DNA of 64,000 nucleotides from the NCBI GenBank assembly GCA_013398295.1, contig VZSF01000011.1, forward strand, positions 434,001 to 498,000, read 5' to 3'. Shown here piece by piece: positions 12,550-23,180 of this stretch. A program made the translations under genes and the position numbers. Position 1 is the stretch's first letter. Every line of letters begins with the position of its first letter. The stretch comes from Chionis minor. Lineage: Eukaryota > Chordata > Aves > Charadriiformes > Chionididae. A model generated the notes under the pieces. It did no database searches. It saw nothing but the letters and a program-made list of their open reading frames with translations, and was not told the DNA's origin.

Positions 12550-12860
12550 ACAGAATCATAGAATCATAGGTTTAGCTTGGAAGGGGCCTTAACGATCATC
12601 TAGTTCCAAACCCCCTCCAATGGCTAAGGACACCTCCCACTAGACCAGGTTGCTCAAAGCCCCATCAAAACTGGCCTTGAACACTTCCAGGGATGGGGCA
12701 TCCACAGCTTCCCTGGGCAACCTGCTGCAGTGCCTCACCACCCTCAGAGTGAAAAATTTCTTCCTGAGATCTAATCTAAATCGCTCTTCCAGTTTGAAGC
12801 CATTGCCCCTTGTTCTATCACTACATGCCCTTGTAAAAAGTCCCTCTCCAGCTTTCTGGA
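12550..12860 (-). mobile_element. CR1 LINE, minus strand, 5'-truncated
   Basis: The plus strand starts with the reverse-complement octamers (AGAATCATAGAATCATAGG), followed by the reverse of the CCCTTCCAACC-type 3' region and then the end of ORF2 on the minus strand. It belongs to the CR1 type with the AGTGGGAGGTGTCC block in its 3' region, shared with the copies at 25.2 and 50.9 kb and distinct from the 5.8-kb type. Similarity fades near 12860. Only about 310 bp remain. The plus-strand open frame at 12650-12895 is antisense to it and is not a gene. Confidence 0.9.
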
Positions 12861-15800
12861 GACATCCTATAACAACAGCTGTGGGGAAGCTCTGAAAAAG
12901 AGTGACATTTTGGTCCTTTTTTGTTCCCCCTTTTCTCAGGCAATATGCCTAAACTGAAAAACAAAGATGCAAAGCTTTCTGCAGATTTCAAAATACTGTT
13001 TGGTTTTCCAGCTTCAATCAATTTGTTTTGTACTCCCTATCTGTGATAAAGTACAGGAACTTAAAATTGACTTAGTCTCAAGGTTTTAAATCTCTTTTTC
13101 CTCTTATTTATACACACACACATAATATGTTCTTAATTTAGTTATCATGGACTGATCATTTACTGGTTGTAAGATCTTTTACAATTCAAGAATACTTTTT
13201 AAAAAGTGTTTAGATAAAAGTTGGAACATTGAGAAGATGAAATCTTGCCTCCTTGGTGAATTTCTAGAGACACAGACAGAGAAAATATTAATCACTAAGA
13301 AAATAATTTCCCAATGGAAATTGTGGAATCAACCAAATTTGGAAAAGCATTCTCGTCAGTATAGCAAAACTATTAGTTCAACTCTGAAACTCTTACATTA
13401 AAAACTAGCAAAGTGTGTTTCTCATAAAAACAACCTCACTGTACATTATATTTACTAATCAGAAAGTCTAGTGAAAAGCGGGGAAAGATTTTTCTTGATC
13501 AAAATTCACTCATTTTGACGTATTTATAAAAGGAACACAGCTTTGGCTTTATTTTTTCTAGGATCTCTATTTATTTCTAATGTCAAACTATTTTGACTGG
13601 TTTATACTGCATATCACTAAAGCATGATCAACTTGCTAAAACCCTCACTTGAACATGGGACAAGCCACAGGGGACAAAGCAGAAGTCATCAGGACATTTA
13701 AACTATAAGATGTTACTGCTGCAATAGGCCATAGTTAGAACAAACATATGCTGAAGAATGACAGTGTTTCTGTGACTATGTACAAACTCAGAATTAGAAT
13801 TTAGATTTCAGTTTTACAATCCATAATCTAGCATATCCTCTTTGTTTCTCTCTTCACCTTCTCCTGTGTTGCTCTCATACTTTGATTTTCCTCAAAAGCT
13901 CTCTCCTTCTGTCCTAAGTATGAAGCCCAGTCTCATAAAGTAAGAAATGCTAAATAAAAGTTTGCATATTTATTTAGACTATAAGGAAACTGACAAAACA
14001 AGAAAGGCTAGTAAAGGCTTAAAGGCATCCGTTTGAGCCCCTGACAGAGTAAGCATTTAGTCAGGATTTTACTTCAAATCACAACTGTACTTTTTATGTG
14101 AGTCCCCATTTATTGTGCCTTGGTTTACTTGGCACAGAGACCCTAGAGGGTACAAACTGGATTCCATACAGATGACGCCATACTAGAAGAAACAGTTCAA
14201 GAGCATATCTAGCGCTTCAGTCAGTAATGGTCATTTAGCGCAAAGGACAAGGCCACAATTAGCTTGTGAGATGCAGGCTGGATTTTAGCTTAAAAAATTT
14301 CCAGACCCATCCAACCCTGGTTACTCAAAACAGTCCTTTAGATATTAACATATTTTACTTGTTCTTTTTATTTAAATCCATGGCTTTTTTTAATTGAAGA
14401 AACATTAATGTTATGAAGTAAGAGAAAATATATTGAGAGAAATGGTGAATTAAGCAGACTATGTCTGCACTATGCATCTAACATGGTACTGTTCTCTCAC
14501 ATTAAAAAAGAACTTAAAAAAATTACTAATACAATTTTAAGAGGAAAAAACCATAACCACATAATTCCATTTTCTTGACATTTTTGATTTGACACTTTTC
14601 TAGAACTTTTTACCCTGTCTAGTTTTAGAAGTCTTGAGAAGGGAGACTACAACTGCTTTCTGTAGTAGTTTCTAATGTCTTTCCCCTCTTTGTGTTCTTT
14701 TTTCTTATTTTATTTTGTGCCTTTTGTATCGTTTTTGTACCTTGAATAATTCTTCTCAACATAAAATCAAGATCCTCTTTTGATATTTGTAGATAGTTCT
14801 CAATTTTTTCTTACTCTTAATACTCTCATAAATCAAACTCTCTAATCTATAAGTTTGTGCTAGGCAAACTCATGGCTTTGAATGCAGTATTGCCTGTGTG
14901 ATCTCATCCATTGCACTAAGCATTATAGAGCGGTGATTTATTGGAACAGGGAAGCCAAGTAAATTCCCTGTCTAGACTAATGTAATTGTTCCCTTGTTCT
15001 AAAGGTTCAATGATTTCACAGTTAGTCATTCTATCTCTTTTCCTTACAAATGCATGCAGATACCCAAAACCCCAGCAGCCTTATGCAGCACACATTTAAA
15101 TTAATGGAAAGATTCTCTTGACTCGGTATGACCAAACCTTTAATCCCCAATTCAGTCAGGAAATATACATATTCTGCATATGTATGTATGCCTTCCACTG
15201 TTCATGCCTAGAAGAGCGAATCCATAAATATGAGATAAAACAACCGTAATGCACAGACAAAATTTTTTTAAGTCTTGTATTAGCACAATTTCAGTAACTC
15301 AGTGCTGCTAAAGACAAAACATGCTGTACTGAAAATAGGCTGATAGGAAGCTCTGCTGTTTATGTCTCCAAAGGCTGAGAGATAAATGCTACACACACTG
15401 AGACCAAACTGTCTAAAAGAAAGCACTGTGTGCGTCACACATTCCATTTTGTGTGTGTAGTTATACAACATGTACGTCCACATAAAGCAAGTATTGGTGA
15501 ATCTTATGATGCAAAAGCTATTAAAAAAATTATTGATGAACAAGAAATTACAGTAATTTCTGAAAATGTTATTCCAGTAGATACGACCCCCTGCCCCCAA
15601 CGTCTTACCATCACAGGTAATATAGGTCAGTAAGAGAGTATCTGTGTATACATAAGCTATCCTCAGAAATAATTTTGTCTGTAACCCCTTAGTTAAAATA
15701 TTCCCATCATTAACAGTAGGGGTCTTTATATGTGTAGAGTTAGACAAAGATTCAGGAAAACAAGAGAATAAGTAAGGAGTGATTTGAAAATATTTTCTTG

Positions 15801-17490
15801 CCAATCTCAGTTTTTTCTTTGTAAATCTGTTTCTGTTGGACAGGTAGAAGTGTCCTAGATGTATATGGAGGGAAAGCAGAACTCAGACTTACGGAGTCAA
15901 ATTTGGCTGCATGTTGGTCTTCTCTGAGAGTCAGTCACTCTCTGAAATAAATTCATAATGCAAACTCTTAGCCAAGTACTGTTACAATTTAACCAGATCG
16001 TTATAATTTTGAATTTTATTGCTTTCATCAGATAAATGCACTTTTGAAAATGCATCAACTATGGTCTAGAATCTCTATTTAACTTCAGTTTACAAACTCC
16101 AAATGCACTTATTTCAACTATTGCAGTTTGGGTTGACTAACGATGCAGACTCTTTCAGTCTTACCCATAACTATCTATTGAAGTTGGGCAATCAATGGAA
16201 GTGACAAGGAGGCAATTCTTCAGTTACCTAGCAATACATTAACCTTACTATACCAAATGGTAAGTAAACTGAATGCATCATAGTTTCTTAGTAGCAAATA
16301 AGCTAAATAAGAAGGCAACATCCAGCATCCTTTTGCTCTCACAGATGATTCAAATTGATTAACAGGAAAACACATAGCAAACCAACTGCCAATATCTTCA
16401 AAGCTGGACAAGGTTTAGAAGTCCCACTGTGACTTCTGTAGAGTAGCATTCACAGCACAACAGATACAGTGTATTATAATTAATTCAGTTGAAAAGAAAA
16501 GGTGAATTTTAGAATGCATTTATTTTCCTCTCTTTTATGCTTCAGCCTACCAGAAAATTGAAATCTCTATCTCTGGCAGTGCTGTGGCAGACTTCCAGCT
16601 TTATCTTAATGAAGAAGGAATTATTTTTGACAGGGTTCTGGTTTCCAAGTATCCCAAAATCCTCTAATTCATTTACATGAGGTAGAGAGGAAAAGTAAGG
16701 ATGGAAGGAAGAGCAGTGAAGCATATGAATATTACTCAAAAAGGATATAGGAAAGTGTTCTACGGAATAGAAGACATGAGTATTTTACAGTAGAAAAGTA
16801 CTTCAATCACATTTCCTTAAATGTAGTGCTTCAAAATTCTCCATTTTATTCTTAAATAACACTATCAAAGGAATAATAAATGAATGTCACCAATTTTGAA
16901 AATCAAATGAGACTGTCATGAAGCTGGAGTTATAAATGTTTTCAAGGGAGATTTAAGAATAAGTTTTTACAAACTGATATTACATCCTGCCATAAGGGCA
17001 TTTTTTCCCAAAAAAACCAAATCCAAGCCAATAGCTAGTATAAGGAAAAACTCATACTGAAATTTAGAAATACTGATTTAGACAATTTCCTTAAACTGAC
17101 ATGTGGGCTGTTGGTTTCAAGCACAACATTGCATAATCTTCCCATTATATTTACCTAAAATTTATATAGTGTCATGTCTGCCTGTGATAAATTATGGAAA
17201 AAATTACGACGACATCTGTGTTCAAAGAACATTGCAACTCCGAATGAAGCAAAAAAACCACAGATGTCTGAACACCAAGAAAGCAGGACAACAGTTACAT
17301 CACTTTCTCTTTTAGACTCAGTATTCTACAAGTTATGTATTCAAATATTAACTATATATGGGTATATTTAACTCCACAATAAGAATCTTAATGAATTGTT
17401 GTTTCAGTTGACAATATGCTTATTTTATAAATCTGTAATTAGCACGACCTCTTACTAAAGTACTGTGAGAAAACAATAATGTTAAAAGAT
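12861..17490. other. AT-rich unique sequence, no supported gene
   Basis: No known repeat or gene was recognised. Two opposed open frames overlap at about 15.3-15.8 kb: 174 codons on the minus strand and 67 codons on the plus strand. The minus-strand frame has no domain features. The plus-strand peptide has a faint transposase-like stretch, discussed as a finding but not strong enough to annotate. The remaining frames are short and featureless. Confidence 0.5.
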
Positions 17491-17940
17491 TGTCATGGTG
17501 GGTTAGTCTTGGCCAACAGACAAACTCCCACCCAGTCGTTTGCTCACTCCCGTCTCCCTCCCCAGTGTTACAGAGAAAGAGTAAGAAAAGGAATGAAAAT
17601 CCTCTTGGGTCAGAATAAAGACAAGGACATAGTTTACTAATTACCATGATGAGCAAAATAGACCGGAGGAAAATTCACTTAATTTATTACCAAGTACATC
17701 AAGTATTTTCCAGTAGTGGGAAGGAAAAAAGACAAACATTAAAGCAACACATTTCCTTCTCCCCTTTCCAGCCTCAATTGCATTCCTTCAATCCCAACTC
17801 CTCTAATCCTCTTCCCGAAGTGGTGCCTGGGGTCATGGAGGAAGGGTGTTGCAATCAGTACACAGGGGTTTCTCTCTGCTCATCCTTTCTCCTCATACTT
17901 TTCCCCTGCTCCAGCATGGTCTCTCTGTGGGCCACAGTTA

Positions 17941-18221
17941 CAGTATCGCAGTATCACAGATTGTTAAGGGTTGGAAGGGACCTTTGGAAATCAGCTAGTC
18001 CAACCCCAGTGCCAGAGCAGGTCCACCTAGAGGTTGCACAGGATGGCGTCCAGGCAGGTTTGGAATGTCTCCAGAGTCAGAGACTCCACCACCTCTCTGG
18101 GCAGCCTGTTCCAGTGCTCTGCCACCCTCAAAGCAAAGAAGTTTCTCCTCATGTTGAGATGGAACTTCCTATATTCAAGTTTGTACCCTTTACCTCTTGT
18201 CCTATCACTGGGCAGCACTGG
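17941..18221 (-). mobile_element. CR1 LINE nested in the LTR relic, minus strand
   Basis: Degenerate reverse-complement octamers (CAGTATCGCAGTATCACAG) start at 17941. These are followed by GGTTGGAAGGGACC and the end of ORF2 read on the minus strand, stopping near 18221 at the GGGCAGCACTG boundary. LTR-like sequence lies on both sides, so this CR1 inserted into a pre-existing LTR. It is the same subfamily type as the copies at 5.8 and 27.8 kb. Confidence 0.9.
18027..18218 (-). pseudogene. CR1 ORF2 C-terminal tail (63 codons)
   Basis: The minus-strand frame encodes the end of CR1 ORF2, with the [22 protein letters not shown] and [16 protein letters not shown] blocks and the natural C-terminal ILCNL stop. 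All catalytic regions are absent. It closely parallels the fragments at 5795-6337 and 27991-28185. Confidence 0.88.
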
Positions 18222-18530
18222 AATATCCTTCAGGGATATCCATCTGCCTGAGCATGGGATTCTCCACAGGATGAAATGTGGATATCTGCTCTGGCATGAT
18301 TATCTCCATGAGCTGCAGGGAAATGCCTTCTCCACCACAGTCTCTTATAAGGGCTGCAGGGGAACACCATCCCTGCCATAGAGAAACTTCTCCTCCTCTT
18401 GTGGCTGACGTTCTGTCTGCTGTTTCTTACTGGGTTTTTCCCCCTTCTCCTCTTCCTGTGTGATGTTTTCTGCCCTTTCTTACATACATTTTCCTAGAGG
18501 TGTCTCACCTGCAGCTGAGAAAATTGGAAA

Positions 18531-21500
18531 AGAGAAGCTGGATTACTCCAAGATTTTCAGGACATGTTTATACAGCTCATTTTCAAATTAGCTTTCACTA
18601 GAAACATTCCTAGATAAAATTTCCTTTCCTCAGAAAAAAGGAATCAATAACAACAGTTCCTCTCTTTTCCAAGGGTGACAGTTTAGTGTGTTTACTATTC
18701 AAGTTCACCTTAAACAGGAGATACTCATTAAAACACAGAGTTTAACTACAGGTAATTTATAGCGTACTTCTTCACAGTTCTGCTATCAGCTTTGTTTCCT
18801 GATTTCCAAGTTTATATGGAAAGCTCTAGGTTACACAGAGGCATCACACGGGAAGAGGGAAGTTTCACAAAACTAAATTTTACCTTTGTATCTATGTACT
18901 TCGGAATTCTCCAGAATTCCTCTGTCCTGTTCTGACAAATTACAAGTTTCTCCATGGGGTATTTTACAATTGTGATATGGTATCTATCAAATAATTTTTT
19001 GTAACATATCAAGCCAATAGTAAATGGTAATTAAGCATCAAGAACCTAATTTATTTATTCTCATGTCAAATTAAAAAAAAGTCCCCATGATTTCAGTAAG
19101 AGTAGAAAATCCAAATCTGTTAATCAGGCTCAATTAATCACTTAATGACCTTTCATATAATAAATTCTAGATTCAGAATCATTCATCAAATCTGATACCA
19201 CATATTACTATTTCAGATTTATTCCCTTTGTTTAAACTATTAAGAGAATAATCCCTTTTATTGCAGTCTCATGAATCCCATTTTAATGTGCAATGAACTG
19301 AAGAGAAAGTTGTCCTGTCCTGACGCACTATAACCCTCAACTTCCAGCATAACACCATGGTATATGACAACTCTAATCACAGATTCCTTTTTTATTATGT
19401 TTGGTATGGTTTATGAGAAAAAAAAAAAAACTTTGATTAAAATTAAATTTCAAAAATATTTTCATTATTCACCATTCTTTTATTAAAATAGGAGATTTGT
19501 GCTTATAACTTCAAAATGTACAGAATAAAATATACAAGTTTAAACATTCCCAAGAAAACACACACAGAATTATCTACAAAAGTATCAATCTACAAACAGG
19601 AAATTAAAAATAATTAATGTTACATGGTTTGTCATTTTTAAGATTAGTAAGAATTTAGCAGGATAGCTCAAGTTATTTTAGGTGTTTGCCATTTCATAAG
19701 GTTGGAAATTATGAACTTTTAATTTTCAAAATAATCATTTTATATCTATTTTATTCTCTTAAAGTGTCTACTTTCAATTAAACTAAGACAATAGAGACAT
19801 TACTACAGTGTGAGTACATTTGAATTTGCCCATAAAGGAGAAAAGAGTTCAAGCTGTAGAGAGAGTATTAACATAAATGGTAATTATGAAACTGATTGTC
19901 ATCATTTATGACTCTTTTCAAATTACTTGACAGATTGTCATGGGGAAATAATTTATGCAAATTTATTAATGTTTATGCAAATTGTTTTACTTTAAGACTG
20001 AAATAAGACTATGGATCCAATACCCTTCAACATTTACAGTGAAAAGTAAAGGATAGGCATTTCACTTAAATTTATTTGAATTAATCATGGTAAAAACAAA
20101 ATAATCTTATTTCTAAAATTACTTCGATTGGAAGATGTGCCTGAGTCATACAAACTGAGCAATTAATCTAGCAAAGTATTATGTAGACTGTGAAAGAGTT
20201 CACTTTGGATGTGATCATGGACACATTTTGACTTAAGATCAGGAACTGTTCAGAATGCATAAAAATGAAGTAGTTAATGAGGGGAAATTGGAGAAGGATG
20301 TTATGCTGTACTTCTTAACTGCATTTTTTTTAAGTCTTCTGATTGCTTGTAAATTTTGATTTAAAGTGCTTTACGTAATCATGTAAATACTCAGCAGGCT
20401 TTACCCAAGCCAAGTTACTTCTACAGCTGCTTTGCAGATTTAGACAGGAAGACACATCAGACTGCATCTGGGATTTGACCATCAGCTTTTTTGCAAATTA
20501 GAAGTTTGCTCATTAGCAACTTTCTTCTCTGAAATCATGAAGAAAAAAATAAAAAACCTGTTGATTTTTGAACCTTCTAATTGAAATCATAAAGAAAAAA
20601 GGACAAATATGTCCAATGGTCCAATGAGTGACATCTACGGAAGATGTTTCTGCCAGCACAAGCTCATGAACTTAACTCTGAATTAAACAGAAACATGCTT
20701 GCACTGTTAAAGGTTTAGCTACTTAATGTTTTCAGCGACCATTATTCTTTCAGCATCTGAAAAAATAAAAAGGTGAGTAGTCTCAGTAAAACAGAACAAA
20801 ACCAGTTCTCACTGGTAAGGAATGAGCAGCAGTGAGATACCTGCCATATCTGTATCCTTTCATCAAGTTAATCCACAAAGTAAAGAGAATTTATGCATGT
20901 GTCCATAGAACAGATGAAGTTTCTTTATTCTGTGTCCCTTTACATCCTCATCAAGAAAAGGTGGTGTTACTCCACCTTCAACCATTCCTGTGGCCAAAGA
21001 AATAGGCCAGGTCTCCATTTGGAGCTCTTCAGGTTCACTTTTTAATCATTTAATGGATGGGCTGGTTTGGTTCATATTTCCTCTCTGCCACTGCCCACGA
21101 ATTATCTCTTGCTGTCAACTGCTTCAGTAGAGACATAAGGCAGTTCAGCATATTTAACTGTGGTGAAAATGACCAAATTTGTAATGAAATATTTAATTAT
21201 TCCAAAGTATGCGTCACCCTTCCCCTCCCCCAAGGACAATAACAGGCAATCAAGAGTCTTTTCTCTTGTTTTGTGAAACAGGTTCAACAGAAAAATTTGA
21301 AGTAAAGATTATCAGTTTATAACTTTGTAAGCCAAAAATATAAAAAATAATAATCTCTGGAAGAACTATTTTTTCCTTTCATATTAAATTTAATTTCAAA
21401 CTTTTGCTTGTAGTTATTATAGGAAAAGAACATCTGAAGAGTAAAGTCAATTAGCTTTTATTTTGATTTGTCTGTCACCACTTATTATTCATTATGGTAT

Positions 21501-22155
21501 ACTTAGAAGTCTCAGCTATATTCTGAATCATAATTTCTCTGTATCAAAAGGCTGAATATCAAAAAGTTAGGGAAAGAAGTAAACCTGAGCACCCCAGAAC
21601 ATGGCAGAGGCCTGGAATTCCTTCAAGTTCAAGATACTAAAATTGTCAGCAATCTACACAGGGGAAATGATAGGAAAAAACAGGGTAAAAAATCTTTTGA
21701 AAAAGGGCCTAACTGAATCAACAGTTCTCTCATGAAGGATTTATATGCAGGCAGAAAAAACCCATCCAACCAGATTAGCAAGGGAAATTATGCTTTAGGA
21801 ATCAAGAAATAGAAAAGTAAAAGACAAGTAAGACCAGGGAAAGTATTTTCAAACAAATAACTTCAGATTCTTCAGGTATACAGCAGAAAAAAAAAAATTA
21901 AAAAAGTAAGATTACTATGAAGAAGGTTGTAAGTAAAGATTGAAGATAAACTTAATATGGCTTCAAAACCAAATTAATATATAAAGATTTTCACAATGAA
22001 GAAGCTGTTGTTGAGTTAGGGAGAAAGAGAAGGACAACAGGAAAACAGAATGCACCACAATGAAACTTGAAGGAAAACTCAAACAGCTTAATGACCCAAA
22101 ATTTGTTGGGACCAATGATAACCAACAAGTTATTCCATATGTGACACACAAAATC
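18531..22155. other. AT-rich unique sequence, possible old repeat at its end
   Basis: No gene was recognised. A tandem octamer pair lies at 19952-19983. From about 21570 to 22150 the plus strand becomes purine-rich with broken lysine-rich coding character. This could be the degraded ORF2 of an ancient CR1-like element leading into the relic at 22940, but I could not align it with confidence. Confidence 0.4.
19952..19983. promoter_or_regulatory. Tandem octamer (POU-type) motif pair
   Basis: TTTATGCAAATT occurs at 19952-19963 and 19972-19983. Each copy contains the consensus octamer ATGCAAAT, the binding site of OCT/POU factors, spaced exactly 20 bp or about two helical turns. TTATTAAT lies between the copies and TTGACAG-type sequence lies about 25 bases upstream. 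The motif match is exact. Enhancer activity is inference only. Confidence 0.35.
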
Positions 22156-22233
22156 ATTATAGAATCATAGAATCACTTAGGTTGGAAAAGACCCTTAAGA
22201 TCGTGAAGTCCAAACATAAACCTAACACTACAA
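22156..22233 (-). mobile_element. CR1 3'-end stub, minus strand
   Basis: The plus strand reads ATAGAATCATAGAATCAC, then TTAGGTTGGAAAAGACCC and AAGATCGTGAAGTCCAA. This is the reverse complement of a CR1 3' end with its terminal octamers. About 78 bases remain with no ORF2 sequence. The variant of the GGAAAAGACCC block differs from the other copies here, so it is a separate subfamily. Confidence 0.88.
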
Positions 22234-22833
22234 GCATTCACACAAAGATTTTTAAGATAAGAGTCTTGGTTTTGTTTTTAATATCTAGTGAATAGCAACT
22301 GTAGCACACATTAAAAACAAAAAAAGTTAAAATCCCCCGGCCCATAATTAATTGATCCAAATGTTCAGAACTGTTGATGTAAGATCATTAATGTGCAAGG
22401 CATTATAACAAAGTTTTATGTCAAGAGCAACTATGGATGTGGAAGTTAAAGAAAATAGGGTTTGACATTAAAGGTCTTAGCAAAGATAACATGGGAGCTA
22501 AATTTCCTAAATAAGAGAAATAAAAGAAACTTCATCTTGCAGGACTTCAGTGTGTAATTGGTACTGTCACATGGGAGACTAAGAGTTGGAAAAGAGAGAA
22601 AGTAATAGTGACGGGTAAGAAACTACTAAAGGACTGATAACAACCACTAAACTTTAGAGAAAATACTGTGACTGAGTGAGATTTTCAGTGAAGATGCCAT
22701 TTTAAATAATGACACTGATCAAATATATGATTTTTCAACTCCCTTTTTTAATAAAAAATTTGGACAACACTGTCTGTTTTAGAAGAGACTGCCATATCAC
22801 ACTGGAAAAAACAGGCTGCCTCAATGATCAGTG
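22234..22833. other. Unassigned, possibly internal part of an ancient CR1
   Basis: No gene is visible. Purine-rich sequence with scattered lysine- and glutamate-rich short frames lies between a young CR1 tail and an old CR1 relic. It may be decayed ORF2 of the relic that continues at 22940, but no motif confirms it. Confidence 0.3.
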
Positions 22834-22877
22834 TAGTAGTAGTAGTAGTAATAGTAGTAGTAGTAGTAGTAGTTGTA

Positions 22878-22912
<35 letters not shown>
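22834..22912. repeat. (TAG)n-(TAA)n compound microsatellite
   Basis: TAG units fill 22834 to about 22880, with one TAA and one TTG interruption. They are followed by 11 or so TAA units to 22912. The tract encodes runs of Ser and Asn on the plus strand and Leu on the minus strand, which produces two spurious open frames of 117-125 codons. Confidence 0.95.
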
Positions 22913-22913
<1 letters not shown>

Positions 22914-22939
22914 GCCTGAAAATCAAGGGAAAAAAAAAG

Positions 22940-23180
22940 AGAGGTTTACATGGATCATCAGAGGAAATGAAATCGTATCTTGCAAGAAAAGCCCAAATGA
23001 AAATTTTTGGCCTAGTAAAAGCCATGCTGAGAAGGGATATAACAACTATCCATAAATATTTGCTAGTGGAGAATATAAATACTTGACAGTGCTGGAGTAA
23101 GAGCAAATTTAGGAGCATGATCAAGAAAGATTTTTTTTCTGACTGTGAAATTTCAGACAGAGAAGCAAGAGCACAAGACA
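22940..23180 (+). mobile_element. Ancient CR1-like LINE relic (ORF2 C-terminus)
   Basis: The conceptual plus-strand peptide keeps the spacing of the CR1 ORF2 tail: KIFGLVKAMLRRDITTIHKY aligns with the family's [19 protein letters not shown] block. After a stop and frame change, KKDFFLTVKFQTEK corresponds to the conserved RKNFLTVR-type block. The nucleotide sequence has drifted beyond easy recognition, so this copy is far older than the octamer-bearing CR1s. The 3' end is not identifiable. Confidence 0.5.

Larger units (their letters stand above)
17491..18530 (-). mobile_element. ERV-type LTR relic, minus strand, split by CR1
   Basis: The plus strand opens with TGTCATGGTGGGTTA at 17491, consistent with the reverse complement of an LTR end (CA terminus). 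The segment then shows the C/T-rich GCTCACTCCC block and, after the nested CR1, a repeated motif series of the form GGATATC...TGCTC...GGGCTGCAGGGG (about 18230-18365), ending in a pyrimidine-rich TTTTTCCCCCTTCTCC stretch. From memory this order matches a common avian endogenous-retrovirus LTR, probably of an ERVL or ERVK-type family; I cannot confirm the subfamily. No gag, pol or env sequence flanks it, so it reads as a solo LTR. The right end looks truncated and is uncertain. After removing the CR1, about 760 bp remain. An AATAAA on the minus strand near 17683-17690 could be its old polyadenylation signal. Confidence 0.6.

Noticed and set aside
15280..15804. 174-codon minus-strand open frame
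   Set aside because: Composition is Phe/Tyr/Ile/Thr-rich as expected from AT-rich DNA, with no domain, and a second open frame lies on the opposite strand. Most likely chance.
17646..18251. 201-codon plus-strand open frame
   Set aside because: It runs across the LTR relic and through the antisense strand of a nested CR1, so it is a chance chimera of repeat sequence.
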